Source of the DNA: Actinacidiphila alni
Lineage (GTDB): Bacteria > Actinomycetota > Actinomycetes > Streptomycetales > Streptomycetaceae
DNA length: 64,000 bases
NCBI RefSeq assembly: GCF_900112845.1
Contig: NZ_FONG01000014.1
Coordinates: 124,001 to 188,000 of the forward strand
Direction: 5' to 3'
Shown here: positions 49,034-57,296 of the stretch, piece after piece
How positions within the stretch are numbered: the stretch's first letter is position 1
Layout: the number at the start of each line of letters is the position of its first letter
Made by a program: the position numbers and the translations under genes
The notes under the pieces: model-generated
Told to the model about the DNA's origin: nothing
Database searches by the model: none
The model's input: only the letters and a program-made list of their open reading frames with translations

Positions 49034-49728
49034 CCGCCGCCGCCGCGGCACCGCACGTGCCCGCGCCCGTGCCCGCCGCGGGCCCGGACTCCGTCGAGTC
49101 AACTCCCGTCGTAACGACGGCCGGTACGGCAGGCGGGACGGCGGCCGGTGCGACGGGCGGGACAGCGGCCGGGACGACAGGCAGCACGGCAGCCGGGACG
49201 TCAGCCACGGCGGCGGCCGGTACGGGCACCGGGATCGGCGCCGGGCTCTACCGGTCGGTGATGCGGCAGCACGCCAAGGGCGTCGCCGTCATCACCGCGG
49301 GCGAGGACACCGCTCCCCCGCACGGCTTCTGTGCCACCTCACTCACCTCGGTCTCGCTCGACCCGCCGCTGGTGTCCTTCACCGTCGGTCTGCACGCGGC
49401 TTCCTGGCCTGCGGTGGAGGCCGCGCGCCATGTCGCGGTCCACCTGCTCACCGACGCCCAGGAGGACACCGCGCGGCGGTTCGCCCACGGCGGCCCGGCC
49501 AAATTCGGCCGGGCCACCCGCTGGCACCGCGGCGCGCACGGCCTGCCCGTCCTGGACGACGCTCTCGCCTCACTGATCGTCTCGGTCGTCCAGGTCATGC
49601 CGGTCGGGGACCACGCGCTGGTCATCGGCCGCGTCGTCGAGGCCGCCCTCACCCCGGCCCCGGCCCGCCCGCTCATCCATCACGACGGAGCCTTCGCCCA
49701 CCTGGCGTTCCCGTCCGACGGGCCCTGA
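49030..49728 (+). CDS. Flavin reductase domain protein
   Basis: The first 75 residues are low-complexity Ala/Gly/Thr (TTAGTAGGTAAGATGGTAAG). The remaining 155 residues are a flavin reductase-like (RutF/HpaC type) domain: YRSVMRQHAKGVAVITAGED, CATSLTSVSLDPPLVSFTVG and HHDGAFAHLAF. Such proteins supply reduced FMN or FAD to a partner oxygenase or carry a bound flavin. No flavin monooxygenase is in the operon. It could act directly on the peptide, or simply be linked. It starts at the GTG in the TPR gene's stop. Confidence 0.85.
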   Translation: MTAAAAAPHVPAPVPAAGPDSVESTPVVTTAGTAGGTAAGATGGTAAGTTGSTAAGTSATAAAGTGTGIGAGLYRSVMRQHAKGVAVITAGEDTAPPHGFCATSLTSVSLDPPLVSFTVGLHAASWPAVEAARHVAVHLLTDAQEDTARRFAHGGPAKFGRATRWHRGAHGLPVLDDALASLIVSVVQVMPVGDHALVIGRVVEAALTPAPARPLIHHDGAFAHLAFPSDGP

Positions 49729-49750
49729 TCCGACGGCCCCTGATCCGCCG

Positions 49751-49772
49751 CGTGCCCGGTCAGCCGGGCACG
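49751..49772. terminator. Bidirectional stem-loop between convergent genes
   Basis: CGTGCCCGG and CCGGGCACG form a perfect 9-bp stem around TCAG. The loop contains the stop codon of the minus-strand GNAT gene, and the flavin reductase gene ends 22 bases before it on the other side. Confidence 0.55.
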
Positions 49773-50296
49773 GGGGCCGCGCGCACGCCGAGCCACTGCT
49801 CGGCGTCCCACGCGTGGAAACGCTCCACCTCCGTGAAACCGAGCCGCGCCGCGAGGCGCATGGAGGCGGTGTTGGCGGTCTGGGTGGCGAGCACGACCGG
49901 CTCGCCCGGGCAGGCGGCGGCGAGCCAGGTCAGGGCCGCGGCGCAGGACTCGGCGGCGTAGCCGTGGCCCCAGGCGCGCGGCAGGAAGAGATATCCGAGG
50001 TCGGGTCTGCCTGCGGCGGCCGGGCGGTGCGTCGGCGCCGCCCGGCGCAGCAGGATGTGGCCGATCATCGCGCCGTCGTGTTCGACGACGAAGCTGCCGG
50101 GCCACGGTTCGGGCACCTCGGGCAGCTCGCGCTCCACCTCACCGCGGGGGCGCGGGCCGCCGAGGTACGTGTGCACGTCGGCCGAGGCGAGCAGGTCGAC
50201 GAAGGCCGGTCGGTCGCGGGCCTCGGGTGCCCGCAGGACGAGCCGGGCGGTGGTCAGGGGCGCGGGCGGCCACGGCACATCGAGCGTCTCGGGCAT
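49760..50296 (-). CDS. GNAT family N-acetyltransferase (RimJ/RimL-like)
   Basis: The 178-residue protein opens with PPAPLTTARLVLRAPEARDR and has IGHILLRRAAPTHRPAAAGRP, the acetyl-CoA loop LGYLFLPRAWGHGYAAESCA and VVLATQTANTASMRLAARLG, the standard RimJ/RimL-type order. The substrate is unknown. It is convergent with the flavin reductase gene and divergent from an ABC/two-component operon. It may be unrelated to both. Confidence 0.9.
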   Translation of the reverse strand: MPETLDVPWPPAPLTTARLVLRAPEARDRPAFVDLLASADVHTYLGGPRPRGEVERELPEVPEPWPGSFVVEHDGAMIGHILLRRAAPTHRPAAAGRPDLGYLFLPRAWGHGYAAESCAAALTWLAAACPGEPVVLATQTANTASMRLAARLGFTEVERFHAWDAEQWLGVRAAPVPG

Positions 50297-50328
50297 CCGG
50301 GAACCCTAACAGCGGGCCGGTTCGGGCT

Positions 50329-50346
50329 GTCCACCGATCGGTGGAC
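50329..50346. promoter_or_regulatory. 18-bp perfect palindrome upstream of the ABC/two-component operon
   Basis: GTCCACCGATCGGTGGAC is a perfect palindrome 57 bases before the ABC ATPase start. GGAC and TGTCC recur just downstream. It is a likely response-regulator site for the operon's own NarL-type regulator. Confidence 0.55.
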
Positions 50347-50402
50347 GGGGAAGTGTCCGTACGGTCGTATCCCGGGCGGGCGCGACGCGGGACCGTGGGC
50401 GC

Positions 50403-51275
50403 ATGACGCAGAACGCGGCGGTACGGGTGCGGGGGCTTCGCAAGCGGTACGGCGGGGTCGCCGCGGTGGACGGGGTGGATCTGGACATCGCGCGGGGCGA
50501 GGTGTTCGGGATCCTGGGGCCCAACGGGGCCGGCAAGAGCACGACGGTGGAGATCCTCCAGGGCTACCGGACGCGGGACGGCGGCGAGGTGGCCGTGCTC
50601 GGGGAGGACCCGGCGGCGGGCGGGCGGGAGTGGCAGGCGAAGGTGGGGATCGTCTGGCAGGACGGCGGCGCGGCGCAGGAGTTGACGGTCGCGGAGACCG
50701 TACGGCACTTCGCGCGCTACTACCCGCGGCCTCGGGACGCAGAAGAGGTGATCGCGCTGGTGGGCCTGGAGGAGAAGGCGGGCAGCCGGACGAAGGCGCT
50801 GTCGGGCGGCCAACGGCGGCGGCTGGACGTGGCGTTGGGGGTGATCGGCGGGCCCGAGCTGCTGCTCCTCGACGAGCCGACGACCGGCTTCGACCCGGTC
50901 GCGCGGCGGCAGTTCTGGGAGCTGATCCGCAGCCTCGCGGAGGAGGGCACCACGATCATCCTCACCACGCACTATCTGGAGGAGGCCGAGGCGCTCACCG
51001 ACCGGCTGGCGGTGATCAGCGCGGGCCGCGTCGTCGCGGAGGGCGCCGCGGACACGCTGGCCGGGCGGGCCCGGGCGCGGGCCACGGTGCGGTGGACGGA
51101 GCCGGACGGCACGCGGCGCACGGAGGAGACGGACACCCCGACGCGTACGGTCGCGGAGCTGGCCGCGCGTTTCGGCGGCGGCGAGGTCCCCGAACTCCGG
51201 GTCACCCGGCCGACGTTGGAGGACGTGTACCTCCGGCTGATCGGGGAGCGGGACGGTCAGGGGGTGGCGTCATGA
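50403..51275 (+). CDS. ABC transporter ATP-binding protein
   Basis: The 290-residue ATPase has Walker A GPNGAGKSTT (39-48), signature LSGGQRRRLDVAL, Walker B LLLLDEPTTGFDP and H-loop TTHYLEEAEAL. The C-terminal extension (LAGRARARATVRW to VYLRLIGER) is of the DrrA/YhaQ-like exporter class. It is the first gene of a four-gene operon with its permease, a sensor kinase and a response regulator. All four genes overlap or nearly touch. Exporters controlled in this way usually protect against antibiotics or envelope stress. Confidence 0.93.
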   Translation: MTQNAAVRVRGLRKRYGGVAAVDGVDLDIARGEVFGILGPNGAGKSTTVEILQGYRTRDGGEVAVLGEDPAAGGREWQAKVGIVWQDGGAAQELTVAETVRHFARYYPRPRDAEEVIALVGLEEKAGSRTKALSGGQRRRLDVALGVIGGPELLLLDEPTTGFDPVARRQFWELIRSLAEEGTTIILTTHYLEEAEALTDRLAVISAGRVVAEGAADTLAGRARARATVRWTEPDGTRRTEETDTPTRTVAELAARFGGGEVPELRVTRPTLEDVYLRLIGERDGQGVAS

Positions 51276-52126
51276 CCGCCGTCGGGAGCGGGACGCCGTC
51301 CCGTACGGTGCCGGTGGCGGGCGAAAGGCTGCCCGGCGCCTGGCGGTTGGGGCTCGCACGCGGCGCGATGGAGCTGAAGCTCTTCTTCCGCCAGCGCGAA
51401 CAGGTCGTGTTCACCTTCGCCTTCCCCATCGTCTTCCTCTTCCTCTTCGCCTCGATCTTCGGCGACGACATGGAGAACACCGGCTCGACGGCGTCGCAGT
51501 ACTACGTGGCGTCGATGATCGCGGCGGGCATCATGTCGACCAGCTTCCAGTCGCTGGGCGTCTCGATCGCCATCGAGCGCGACGAGCACGTGCTGCGCCG
51601 CCTGCGCGGCACACCGATGCCGCCGGCCGCGTACTTCCTCGGGAAGATCTGGCTGGTGCTGGTGACGGGGGTGCTGGAGACGGCGGCGCTGCTGGTGTTC
51701 GGCACGACGCTGTACGACGTCGACCTGCCGTCCGACATCACCGGCTGGCTCACCTTCGGGTGGCTGTTCCTGCTCGGCATCACCTCGTGCGCGCTGCTGG
51801 GCATCGCGATCAGCAGTGTGCCCAAGTCGGGGCGGAGCGCGACCTCGGTGGTCGTCCTGCCCTTCCTGGTCCTCCAGTTCATCTCGGGCGTCTACATCCT
51901 GATCGACACGGTGCCGAACTGGATGCTGACCATCGGCTCGTTCTTCCCCCTGAAGTGGCTCTGCCAGGGCCTGCGCGGCGTGTTCCTCCCCCAGGCCGCC
52001 GCTTCCCTGGAGCCGGCGGGCAGTTGGGAGTACGGGCGGGCGGCCCTGGTGCTGGGGGCGTGGTGCGTCGGAGGATTGGTGCTGTGTCTGCTGACCTTCC
52101 GGTGGAAGAACCGGAAGGAGGGCTGA
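51272..52126 (+). CDS. ABC-2 type permease
   Basis: The 284-residue membrane protein has six helices, with the ABC-2 opening FRQREQVVFTFAFPIVFLFL, the coupling segment ERDEHVLRRLRGTPMPPAAY and the hydrophobic re-entrant segment VLPFLVLQFISGVYILIDTV typical of the DrrB/YadH group. It starts at ATG within the ATPase stop (ATGA). Together they form a heteromeric exporter. GC-rich codon use matches the chromosome average. Confidence 0.93.
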   Translation: MTAVGSGTPSRTVPVAGERLPGAWRLGLARGAMELKLFFRQREQVVFTFAFPIVFLFLFASIFGDDMENTGSTASQYYVASMIAAGIMSTSFQSLGVSIAIERDEHVLRRLRGTPMPPAAYFLGKIWLVLVTGVLETAALLVFGTTLYDVDLPSDITGWLTFGWLFLLGITSCALLGIAISSVPKSGRSATSVVVLPFLVLQFISGVYILIDTVPNWMLTIGSFFPLKWLCQGLRGVFLPQAAASLEPAGSWEYGRAALVLGAWCVGGLVLCLLTFRWKNRKEG

Positions 52127-52128
52127 GC

Positions 52129-53355
52129 GTGGCCTCCGGCCCGGTTGCCCAAGGTGTCGCGGGGGCGCGGTCCCCCGATGTGTGGGAGCGGTCGTTCGCG
52201 CCGTGGGACTGCTACTTCGCGGTCGTGTGGGTCGCGACCGTGCTGTTCGCGCTGGCCGCCGAGAGCCCGGGGACGGGCGTGCGGGCGGCGGCCGCAGGGC
52301 TCTTCGCGCTGCTGGTGCCGTGGTACGTGGCCGCCGGGCGCCCGTTGCTGTGCGCGCAGGCGTACGGGGAGCGGGCGTCGGTGCGCTATCTGGTGGTGCT
52401 GGTGGGGCTGTTCCTGCCGCCCGCGGTGCTGGTGGGCGAGACCCGGCTGGCAACCTTCGCGCTGGTGCCGCAGTGCTTCATGCTGCTGCCGGTACGGCAC
52501 GCGCTGACGGCCGTCACGGTGATCAACATCGTGCCCGTGGCGGGCTGGGCGGCGCTGTGGCGGCCGGACGCGCACGACGTCTACTACAACAGCGTGTTCG
52601 CGGCGGTGACCCTGGTCTTCTCCGCGGTCGTCGGCAGCTGGATCATCCGGATCATCGAACAGAGCGCGGGACGCGCGGAGTTGGTCGCCGAACTGGACGC
52701 CAGCCGCGAGGCGGTCTCCCGGCTGTCGGCCGAACGCGGCGCGCTCGCCGAGCGGGAGCGCTTCGCGCGGGAGATCCACGACACCCTCGCGCAGGGCTTC
52801 ACGAGCCTGCTGATGCTCGCCCAGGTGGTGGAGACCGAGATCGGCACGGACGACGAACGGGCGCGCGGCCACTGCGCGTTGATGGCACGCACCGCCCGGG
52901 AGAATCTGGCGGAGGCGCGCGCCCTGGTGGCCGGCGGCGCCCCCGCCGACCTGCACGACAGCTCGCTGCCCGACGCCGTACGGCGGCTCGCGGCCCGGCA
53001 CGCGGAACAGACCGGCGCGGGCGCGGCCGTCGAGGTGACCGGCACCGTACGGGGGCTGCCGGCCGCCGTCGAGGTGGTGGTGCTGCGGACCTGCCAGGAA
53101 GCGCTGGCCAATGCGCGGCGACACGCGGGCCCGGCCGCCGACGTGGCGCTCGGCCTCGACTACGGGACCGGCCTGCTGTGGCTGCGGGTCCGCGACACCG
53201 GGCGCGGCTTCGACCCGGAGCGGCCCGCCACCGGGTACGGGCTCGCCGGACTGCGGGCGCGGGCCGCCGAGATGGGCGGCGAGGCGCGCGTGGAGTCCGC
53301 GCCGGGCCTGGGCACCACCGTCACCGTACGGCTGCCGCTGGAGGCCGCGCGATGA
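52129..53355 (+). CDS. Sensor histidine kinase (NarL/DesK-type)
   Basis: The 408-residue kinase has six N-terminal helices (about 20-190) with short loops, a coiled linker (ELVAELDASREAVSRLSAER), the HisKA_3 region with His217 in REIHDTLAQGFTSLLMLAQ and a HATPase_c domain (CQEALANARRHA; DTGRGFD; GYGLAGLRARA). This is the intramembrane-sensing, DesK-like type usually found with exporters. AAGGAGG lies 6 bases before the GTG start. The response regulator starts in its stop codon. Confidence 0.94.
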   Translation: MASGPVAQGVAGARSPDVWERSFAPWDCYFAVVWVATVLFALAAESPGTGVRAAAAGLFALLVPWYVAAGRPLLCAQAYGERASVRYLVVLVGLFLPPAVLVGETRLATFALVPQCFMLLPVRHALTAVTVINIVPVAGWAALWRPDAHDVYYNSVFAAVTLVFSAVVGSWIIRIIEQSAGRAELVAELDASREAVSRLSAERGALAERERFAREIHDTLAQGFTSLLMLAQVVETEIGTDDERARGHCALMARTARENLAEARALVAGGAPADLHDSSLPDAVRRLAARHAEQTGAGAAVEVTGTVRGLPAAVEVVVLRTCQEALANARRHAGPAADVALGLDYGTGLLWLRVRDTGRGFDPERPATGYGLAGLRARAAEMGGEARVESAPGLGTTVTVRLPLEAAR

Positions 53356-54008
53356 CCGGGGCGGACGCAATGAAGGTGCCGGGCCGGCCGATCCGGGTGC
53401 TGCTCGCCGACGACCACCCCGTCGTCCGGGAGGGCCTGGCCGCGATGCTCGGCGCGGAACCCGACCTCGACGTGGTCGGCCAGGCCGACAGCGGGCCGCG
53501 CGCGGAGGCGCTCTGCGCCGAACTGCTGCCGGACATCGTGCTGATGGACCTGCGGATGCCGGGCGGCGGCGTGGTCGAGTCGATCGGCCGGATGACGGCG
53601 GCCGGGCTGCCCTGCCGGGTCGTCGTGCTGACGACGTACGAGACGGACGGCGACATCCTGCGGGCCGTGGAGGCGGGCGCCGCGGGCTATCTGCTCAAGG
53701 ACGTGGCACGCGCCGAACTGGCCGGCGCCGTACGGGCGGCGGCGCGCGGCGAGACCGTGCTCGCCCCGTCCGTCGCCGCCCGCCTCGTCGACTCGCTGCG
53801 GGCGCGGCCGGAACGCCCCCGGCTGTCCGAGCGCGAGACGGCGGTGCTGCGGCTGGTCGCCGAGGGCTGCACCAATGCCGAGATCGGCCGCCGTCTGTTC
53901 ATCGGCGAGTCCACCGTGAAGACCCATCTGCTGCGGGCCTTCGCGAAGCTGGACGTCACCGACCGGACGGCGGCCGTCACCAGCGCGATGCGGTACGGGA
54001 TCCTGTGA
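53352..54008 (+). CDS. NarL/LuxR-family response regulator
   Basis: The 218-residue protein has receiver residues Asp20/Asp21, phospho-acceptor Asp66 (LMDLRMP) and Lys109 region (GYLLKDVAR). The C-terminal LuxR helix-turn-helix (about 152-205) contains LSERETAVLRLVAEGCTNAE. It should activate its own exporter operon, probably through the 18-bp palindrome at 50329. It starts at ATG in the kinase stop (ATGA). A hairpin containing its stop codon ends the operon. Confidence 0.94.
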   Translation: MTGADAMKVPGRPIRVLLADDHPVVREGLAAMLGAEPDLDVVGQADSGPRAEALCAELLPDIVLMDLRMPGGGVVESIGRMTAAGLPCRVVVLTTYETDGDILRAVEAGAAGYLLKDVARAELAGAVRAAARGETVLAPSVAARLVDSLRARPERPRLSERETAVLRLVAEGCTNAEIGRRLFIGESTVKTHLLRAFAKLDVTDRTAAVTSAMRYGIL

Positions 54009-54020
54009 ATCCCGTACCGC
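53990..54020. terminator. Hairpin with the response-regulator stop codon in its loop
   Basis: GCGGTACGGGAT and ATCCCGTACCGC form a perfect 12-bp stem. The 7-base loop CCTGTGA contains the TGA stop of the plus-strand gene. The convergent importer operon ends 22 bases further on. It probably works in both directions. Confidence 0.7.
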
Positions 54021-54041
54021 ACCCGTGATGTTGACGAAGTG

Positions 54042-55859
54042 TCAGCTCTTCGTCACCGGCGCCATCTTGTCGGCGACGCCCGGATTCTTGTCCAGCCACT
54101 TCTTCACACCGTCGGCCGTTTTGCCCTGGCCCGCGGCCTGGATGTCCGCCTCCAGGGAGCTGAGCTGCTCCTCGGAGAGGTGGAAGTTCTTCATCCAGGC
54201 GGTGACCTGCGGGTCGTCGGCCGCGCTCTTCTTGTTGGCGATGTTGTGGATGGAGTCGGCGGCGCCCCACAGGCCGTTGGGGTCGGCGAGCTTGGTCAGG
54301 TCGTACGTGCTGTACGCCCAGTGCGGCGACCACAGCACGACGGCGACCGGCTTGTGCGCCGCGTAGTCCCGCTTCAGCTCGGCGAGCATCGCGGAGGTGG
54401 AACTGGCGACGACTTTGTACTCCTTGTCGAGGCCGTAGCCGGGCAGCACTTTGGAGTTGAGCAGCTTCATCTCACCGGCGCCCGGCTCGATGCCGATGAT
54501 CTTGCCGCCGAACTGGCCGCCCTTGCCCTTGAGGTCCGCCATGGTCTTGACGCCCTTGACGTAGGACGGGACGGAGACCTCCAGCGTGGTCTTGTCGTAC
54601 CACTTGCCGAGGTCGGCGTAGTCCTTGCCGTACTGCTTCAGGTACGAGGCGTGGGTGGTCGGCAGCCAGGCGTCGGTCAGGTAGTCCAGGTCGCCGTTGG
54701 CCAGGCCGGTGAAGGCGGCGCCCGGGTCGTACGTGCTGACCTTCGTCTTGAAGCCGCGGCTGTCGAGGACCTGCTTCCACAGGTTCGCCGAGGCGATCGA
54801 CTCGTCCCAGTTGAAGGCGCCGATGGTGACGGCCTTGCCCTTGCCGACGTTCGAACCGGCCTGCGTCGTACCGCCGTTGTCGTCGTCGGAGCCGAAGACG
54901 CCGGTGCCGCAGGCGATCAGCGCCAGGACGACCACGGCGGACAGGCCGACGGCCGGGCGCGGGCGGTAGCGGAGCACACCGAAGCCGTGCAGCGACACCT
55001 TCGCGCGGGCCAGCGCGAGCGCGCGGCGGCCCAGCGGCGAGACCTGGTCGCCCAGCGCGCCGGTGATCCGGTCCAGGTAGATGGCCAGGATCACCACCGC
55101 GACACCGCCCTCGAAGCCGAGGCCGATGTTCACCTGGCTGATCGCGCCGAAGACGGTGGAGCCCAGGCCCTCCGCGCCGACCATGCCGCCGATGACGACC
55201 ATGGACAGCGCCAGCATGATCACCTGGTTGACGCCCGCCATGATCGTCGGCAGCGCCAGCGGCAGCTGCACCCGCAGCAGGGTGCGGCCCGGCGACGTAC
55301 CGAACGCGTCGGCGGCCTCGACCAGTTCGGCGTCGACCTGCCGGATGCCCAGCTCGGTCATGCGGACACCGACCGGCATCGCGAAGACGATCGTGGCGAT
55401 GACCGCCGGGACCGTACCGAGGCTGAAGAAGATGATCGCCGGGATCAGGTACACGAAGGCGGGCAGCGTCTGCATGACGTCCAGGACCGGCCGGACCACC
55501 ATGCTCGCGCCGCGGCTGCGCGCCGCCCAGATGCCCAGCGGCACGGCGAGCAGCAGCGCCACCACGCCCGAGACGACCACCAGCGACAGCGACTGCATCG
55601 CCTCGTCCCACTGCGCGATCGAGTCGATCAGCGCGAAGCCGAGGAAGGCCAGCACACCGGCGGGCAGGCCGCGCATCCACAGCGCGATCACCGCGAGGAT
55701 GCCCGCCATGAGCAGCGGCGGCGGGCCGCCGAGCACCCATTCCACGCCGTCGTAGAGGTGGTTGACGACGCTGCTGATCGCGTCGAAGAGCCAGGAGAGG
55801 TGGTCGGTCAGCCAATTGACCACGTCCTCGGCCCAGTTGCCGAGATGGATCCTAGGCAC
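54042..55859 (-). CDS. Glycine betaine/proline-type ABC permease fused to substrate-binding protein
   Basis: The 605-residue protein joins two functions. Residues 1-285 are a ProW/OpuAB-like permease with the EAA loop (GIRQVDAELVEAADAFGTSP). A helix (about 318-335, VVVLALIACGTGVFG) then leads to an extracytoplasmic ProX/OpuAC-like binding domain (345-605: TIGAFNWDESIASANLWKQV, DLDYLTDAWLPTTHASYLK). Trp residues around the substrate pocket suggest quaternary amines such as glycine betaine. The start GTG overlaps the ATPase stop by 8 bases. The fused form is known in other Gram-positive bacteria. Confidence 0.9.
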   Translation of the reverse strand: MPRIHLGNWAEDVVNWLTDHLSWLFDAISSVVNHLYDGVEWVLGGPPPLLMAGILAVIALWMRGLPAGVLAFLGFALIDSIAQWDEAMQSLSLVVVSGVVALLLAVPLGIWAARSRGASMVVRPVLDVMQTLPAFVYLIPAIIFFSLGTVPAVIATIVFAMPVGVRMTELGIRQVDAELVEAADAFGTSPGRTLLRVQLPLALPTIMAGVNQVIMLALSMVVIGGMVGAEGLGSTVFGAISQVNIGLGFEGGVAVVILAIYLDRITGALGDQVSPLGRRALALARAKVSLHGFGVLRYRPRPAVGLSAVVVLALIACGTGVFGSDDDNGGTTQAGSNVGKGKAVTIGAFNWDESIASANLWKQVLDSRGFKTKVSTYDPGAAFTGLANGDLDYLTDAWLPTTHASYLKQYGKDYADLGKWYDKTTLEVSVPSYVKGVKTMADLKGKGGQFGGKIIGIEPGAGEMKLLNSKVLPGYGLDKEYKVVASSTSAMLAELKRDYAAHKPVAVVLWSPHWAYSTYDLTKLADPNGLWGAADSIHNIANKKSAADDPQVTAWMKNFHLSEEQLSSLEADIQAAGQGKTADGVKKWLDKNPGVADKMAPVTKS

Positions 55860-57201
55860 TGGCCGCCTCCCTTCCGTGGCCGGCCGGGTCTTCGTCGGCC
55901 GCGCCCTCGCCCAGGTGGTGGCCGTCCGTGGGCTGACCGTCCGCGTGGTCGCCGTCCGCGTGGTCGCCGAGCGCGGCGAGCAGCGCGACGCGCGGGATGA
56001 CGCCCTTGAGGCGGCCGTCGCCGTCCACCACGGCCAGCGGCATCGTGGTGCGCGAGGCCGGGGTGAGCAGCCCGGACAGCGGGGTGTCGGCGCGGGTGGT
56101 CACGCAGTCGGTGTCCATGAGGTCGCGCACGGTGTCGCCCTCGTCGGCGGACGGGTTCGGGGTCTTGTGGAGCGCGGCGCCCGGCTGTTCCAGCGACTGC
56201 GGGCGCTGCTGCTCGTCCAGGGCGCGTTCGACCCGTTCCTCGGTGACCGTGCCGAGCAGCTTGCGGCCGCCCTCCACGACGAAGGCCGCCGAGGCGTGGT
56301 CGGTGCGCAGTACGCGCATCGCGGCGCGCGGGGCGTCGTCCGGGCCGACCAGCGCGCGCGGCTCCTCCATGATCGAGGCCGCGGTGAGCACCCGGGAACG
56401 GTCCACGTCCTGCACGAAGCTGGCCACGTAGTCGTCGGCGGGCTCGGTGAGGATGTCCTGCGCGGTGCCGATCTGGACGATCCGGCCGTCGCGCATCACC
56501 GCGATCCGGTCGCCGAGCCGCATCGCCTCGTTGAGGTCGTGGGTGATGAACACGATCGTCTTGTGCAGACGGCGCTGGAGGTCGATCAGCTGGTCCTGCA
56601 TGTCGCGGCGGATCAGCGGGTCGAGCGCCGAGAAGGACTCGTCCATCAGCAGCAGTTCGGCGTCGGTGGCCAGCGCGCGGGCCAGCCCGACGCGCTGCTG
56701 CATACCGCCGGACAGCTCGTCGGGCCAGGACTTCTCCCAGCCGCCGAGCCCGACCAGCTCCAGCGCCTCCGCCGCCTTCTTCTCCCGCTCGGCGCGCGGC
56801 AGACCCTGCACCTCGAGGCCGTACGCGGCGTTCTCCAGCACACTGCGGTGCGGGAACAGCGCGAAGTGCTGGAAGACCATGCTGATCCTGCGGGAGCGCA
56901 GGTCGCGCAGGGCCTTCGCCGGCAGGGCCGTGAGGTCCCGCCCGTCGAACAGCACCCTGCCCGAGGTGGGCTCCAGCAGTCCGTTCAGCATGCGCAGCAG
57001 CGTGGACTTGCCCGATCCGGACAGGCCCATGACGACGAAGATCTCGCCCTGCTCCACGGTGAAGGAGGCGTCGACGACCGCGGCGGTCGTCCCTTCCTCC
57101 CTCAGTTGCTCACGGTCGGCGCCTTCCTGGAGGCGTCGTACTCCTTCCTTCGGCTTTCTGCCGAAGACCTTGCTCACGTGCTCGACGACAAGCTGTGTCA
57201 C
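55852..57201 (-). CDS. Glycine betaine/proline-type ABC ATPase with CBS domains
   Basis: The 449-residue ATPase has Walker A GLSGSGKST (59-67), the signature LSGGMQQRVGLARAL, Walker B LLLMDESFSALDP and the D-loop LIRRDMQDQL, as in ProV/OpuAA. Two CBS domains at the C-terminus (about 285-425) normally sense ionic strength or c-di-AMP. A Gly/Asp/His-rich tail follows (GDHADGDHADGQPTDGHH). The start is a GTG after GAAAGG. It is the first gene of the importer operon. Osmoprotectant uptake is the likely role. Confidence 0.93.
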   Translation of the reverse strand: MTQLVVEHVSKVFGRKPKEGVRRLQEGADREQLREEGTTAAVVDASFTVEQGEIFVVMGLSGSGKSTLLRMLNGLLEPTSGRVLFDGRDLTALPAKALRDLRSRRISMVFQHFALFPHRSVLENAAYGLEVQGLPRAEREKKAAEALELVGLGGWEKSWPDELSGGMQQRVGLARALATDAELLLMDESFSALDPLIRRDMQDQLIDLQRRLHKTIVFITHDLNEAMRLGDRIAVMRDGRIVQIGTAQDILTEPADDYVASFVQDVDRSRVLTAASIMEEPRALVGPDDAPRAAMRVLRTDHASAAFVVEGGRKLLGTVTEERVERALDEQQRPQSLEQPGAALHKTPNPSADEGDTVRDLMDTDCVTTRADTPLSGLLTPASRTTMPLAVVDGDGRLKGVIPRVALLAALGDHADGDHADGQPTDGHHLGEGAADEDPAGHGREAASA

Positions 57202-57296
57202 GGTTGCCTTTCGGGGTAGTCGGGCCAGTGGAGCCGTGCCCTCCGACTCCGCGTCGCCGCCTACCCGGGACCGTGCACACTGCAAACAAATACGGC

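Noticed and set aside
45883..49728. Long plus-strand frame running across the metalloprotease, TPR and flavin reductase genes
   Set aside because: Most of it is Arg/Pro/Ala-rich and out of frame with three well-formed proteins. Only its last part is the real flavin reductase frame, for which the GTG at 49030 was chosen.
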